DNA from: Poecilobothrus nobilitatus
Lineage: Eukaryota > Arthropoda > Insecta > Diptera > Dolichopodidae
DNA length: 64,000 nucleotides
Direction of reading: 5' to 3'
Assembly: GCA_947095535.1 (NCBI GenBank)
Contig: OX352774.1
Span: 10,478,001 to 10,542,000 of the forward strand
Part shown: positions 61,500 to 64,000 of the stretch, in pieces
Layout of the letters: every line of letters begins with the position of its first letter
Position numbering within the stretch: the first letter of the stretch is position 1
The notes under the pieces: model-generated
The model's database searches: none
Told to the model about the DNA's origin: nothing
The model's input: only the letters and a program-made list of their open reading frames with translations
Translations under genes and position numbers: made by a program

Positions 61500-63459
61500 T
61501 TTTATAATTTTAAAATTTTCAATGTATAACAGTAGAACAAAAAGTTAGTTTTAAGAATAAATGGCATACTTAAACAGATAAACCTTATATATATATATAT
61601 ATATAAGGAACACAAAAACATTATGGACCACCATCATAGACTTCTAAAAATACAATATTTAAAATATATATAGTAAGTAATAAATTAATAAAAATTAAAG
61701 GAAGTCATAAAAAATAAAAATAAAAATGTAGTAAGTATGTATATACTCAAAAAAAATATAAGTATATAAACATAGTCATATATATATATGTATACACATA
61801 ATATAATAAAATTTTAATATTTCTAAAAATTAAAATCGAAAATATGACGACATTTATAATTTTTTTAAAATTATTATTATTATAATTTATATTTTCATTT
61901 TCTTTTAAAAATCAGTGATCGAAGATAACTTTATTAATTATTCATGTTTACAAAAAAAAAAAAAAAATAAAACAATTTTTAAAAACAAAGTTATTGACCG
62001 GAATTTTTAAACATTTTATTTTGATTTTTCCTAATATAAAACCATTAAATATTGGAAATTTTGATATATATATATATATATATATAAGTATATATATGTA
62101 ACTATAAATAATGATTTTTTATTTTTAAATTTTACGGAAAATTTTTTATTAGTTTTCACGCACATTTCATTAATATCATAATTAATATATCCGTGTTTTT
62201 ATATATACATTATTTTATTAAAAATTATATTAATTAATTGCACGCATCATAATACCGATTAATATAAAGGAAAAAAAAAAAATTATTTTAATAGACCAAA
62301 AATTTGGCATTATGTAAACGATTTATAACTGAATTCATCCATAAACTCTTAATTCAGTATTTTAGTAATTTCGAAATATACAATTGAGTTTTTTTGAATA
62401 TTTGAGTATAATGAATTGAGTATAATGAATGTTAGAATATACATATTAGGGGTCAAGTAGGCTATAGCTGGTGTGTAAGTAGTATATTTTACAGCGACAT
62501 CTAAATTACAAAAAAAAAATCGTATGGGATACAAAATTTCTTAATTCCTAAAGAAAACAAAAAAAAAAAAAAAGCATGATTCTAAACATATGTATGTTGT
62601 ATGTTAATGTAAAATTTGTAATAGAAAAATCGTATCCAAATATGCACTTGTATTTAAAACTTAGCGGTGTGTGGCTGAAAACTACTAAATTATAATTATA
62701 GATTATGTACTTCAAAGTGTGTAATAATGAATTCTTTGGAAAAAAATCAATTAAGGACAGAAAAAAAGAAAATCTATTTGTTTCGATTACGTTCGCAGTT
62801 TACTAATTTATTGTCAGTTAAAGGCTAAAAAAGATATGAATTCTTTAATTAGAAAAACAAACATTTTTTCTAATTACTATTAATCTTCACAAAGCTTTGA
62901 TTTATGAAATTAGGGATTATTCCAGCTTTTACAATATTTTGAAGAGAATTTGGTGCTAACTATATGTAGTGCATTTACTCCCATAAATTTTTTAAGAAGA
63001 AAACATTTTTTCATAGTTGTTTTTTTTTTTTTTTGTAATAAACAGTTAGGTTCAGTTATGTTAAAAAAATTTAAGGGACTGTTTTCTTATTAAACTGTTT
63101 ACTTTTTACTTCTTAAACTCAATTAACGGACGGAAACACTCATCTTTTTTTATTTTTACTTTATTCTTTTTGTTATAAAATCTTTTCCTTAAATTGAACT
63201 CCTGATGTCACCTATTACGAGACAATAGTGCTGGAATAATCTAGAAGCAAACTAAGCACTTGTTTAGGGCATCATGAAAATTAGGGCACAACAGAAATTC
63301 AGTAATCATGAACAGTGACACTTTTTTTTCTAGTAAGTTTAGTAAAAATTTGAATTAAATTGTTCAATTTTTAGCCTATTGTAAGCAACTCTAGAATTTT
63401 TGTAACTACTCTTGTATTCCGACTTCTGATTTTCAAGATATGAGAACTTTTTAGTCTAT
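61500..63459. other. A+T-rich DNA with (AT)n, no gene
   Basis: (AT)n tracts near 61590 and 62066-62084 and a small tandem TTGAGTATAATGAA at about 62402-62430. No coding region is supported. Confidence 0.6.
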
Positions 63460-64000
63460 GTTATTGGTTTGTTTCCTAAATCCCTGATTTGTCTAAAATT
63501 TGAGAGGAATTGGAGTGGTCGTTCGGGTACCTCCCATACAACTCCCAAAACCGAACAAGCATATCTTCGAAATTAATAAAGACAGAAACTTTAAATTTGG
63601 TACTAGGGTGTTGTTTCCTGAATCCCTGATTTGTCCAAAATTTGAGATGAATTGGTGGAGCTGTTCGGGTACCTCCCATACAACTCCCAAAACCGAACAT
63701 GCATATCTTCGAAATTAATAAAGTTAGGAACTTCAAATTTGATACGAGGGTGCTGTTTCCTAAATCCCTGATTTGCCTAAAATTTGAGATGAATTGGAGT
63801 GGTCGTTCGGGTACCTCCCATACAACTCCCAAAACCGAACAAGCATATCTTCGAAATTAATAAAGACAGAAACTTCAAATTTGGTACAAGGGTGTTGTTT
63901 TCTGAATCCCTGATTTGTCTAAAATTTAAGATGAATTAGAATGGTTGTTCGGGTATCTGCCACACAACTCCTAAGACCAAACAAGCATATCTTCGAAATT
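63460..64000 (+). repeat. 142-bp tandem units, locus 2, running off the window
   Basis: Units start at 63521, 63663, 63805 and 63947, exactly 142 bp apart, preceded by a partial unit from about 63460. They match locus 1 (53101-53620) closely and in the same order. The variant with GTATCTGCCACACAACTCCT that is third at locus 1 is fourth here. No TATACCCTACAC end is present on the left, so this copy is left-truncated or the array begins inside other DNA. Overlapping open frames on both strands are repeat shadows. Confidence 0.95.

Noticed and set aside
62066..62100. Long (AT)n tract considered as a replication origin or unwinding site
   Set aside because: Such tracts are scattered all over the window; nothing sets this one apart.

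Overview
The window is a very A+T-rich, gene-poor stretch of animal nuclear DNA, most likely from an insect and probably a fly (Diptera). The reasons are constant (TATG/CATA)n microsatellites, long poly(A)/poly(T) runs, tRNA-derived SINEs, several hAT and Tc1/mariner-type elements with target-site duplications, and repeat motifs of the kind common in fly genomes. The species cannot be named from the sequence. I found no intact protein-coding gene, no rRNA gene and no functional tRNA gene in 64 kb. The longest open frames are low-complexity or lie inside repeats.

Layout. 1-9.9 kb is A+T-rich DNA with two SINE copies (about 0.3 and 2.6 kb), a less A+T-rich patch of unknown origin (1.5-2.1 kb) and fragments of diverged repeats. 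9926-13497 is a tandem satellite of 25 units, 138 bp each, with higher-order structure. 14.35-14.84 kb holds a SINE with an 11-bp target duplication that was later duplicated in tandem together with its flank. 17.8-18.3 kb is a dispersed repeat whose paralogue lies at 41.5-41.9 kb. 19538-22006 is a complete non-autonomous hAT element with a perfect 8-bp target duplication. 25989-26290 is a cluster of short hairpins. 27161-27783 is a Tc1/mariner-type MITE flanked by TA. 29.5 kb is a short SINE copy. 30.8 and 39.6 kb carry a second dispersed repeat pair. 42577-42675 is the only stretch that resembles an exon: it has splice-like borders, an open frame and a hydrophobic start.

45-56 kb is a cluster of mobile elements. 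It contains two copies of one repeat family facing each other as a long inverted repeat (about 45.7-48.4 kb) and a SINE with a 14-bp target duplication (49.9 kb). It also contains a second complete hAT element with decayed transposase and a perfect 8-bp target duplication (51072-52999), an element built of 142-bp tandem units (53.0-53.7 kb) and the 3' end of a decayed LINE reverse transcriptase (55.3-55.7 kb). The last 8 kb hold a 23-bp minisatellite (60.3-60.6 kb), a near-perfect 42-bp-arm palindrome (61411-61499) and a second 142-bp array running off the window end.

No genes work together here. The biology is that of selfish and tandem DNA, possibly inside a large intron or an intergenic desert. 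The most useful observations are the full-element calls with exact target duplications, the satellite higher-order structure, the 142-bp unit shared by two loci, the long inverted repeat and the 61.4 kb palindrome.
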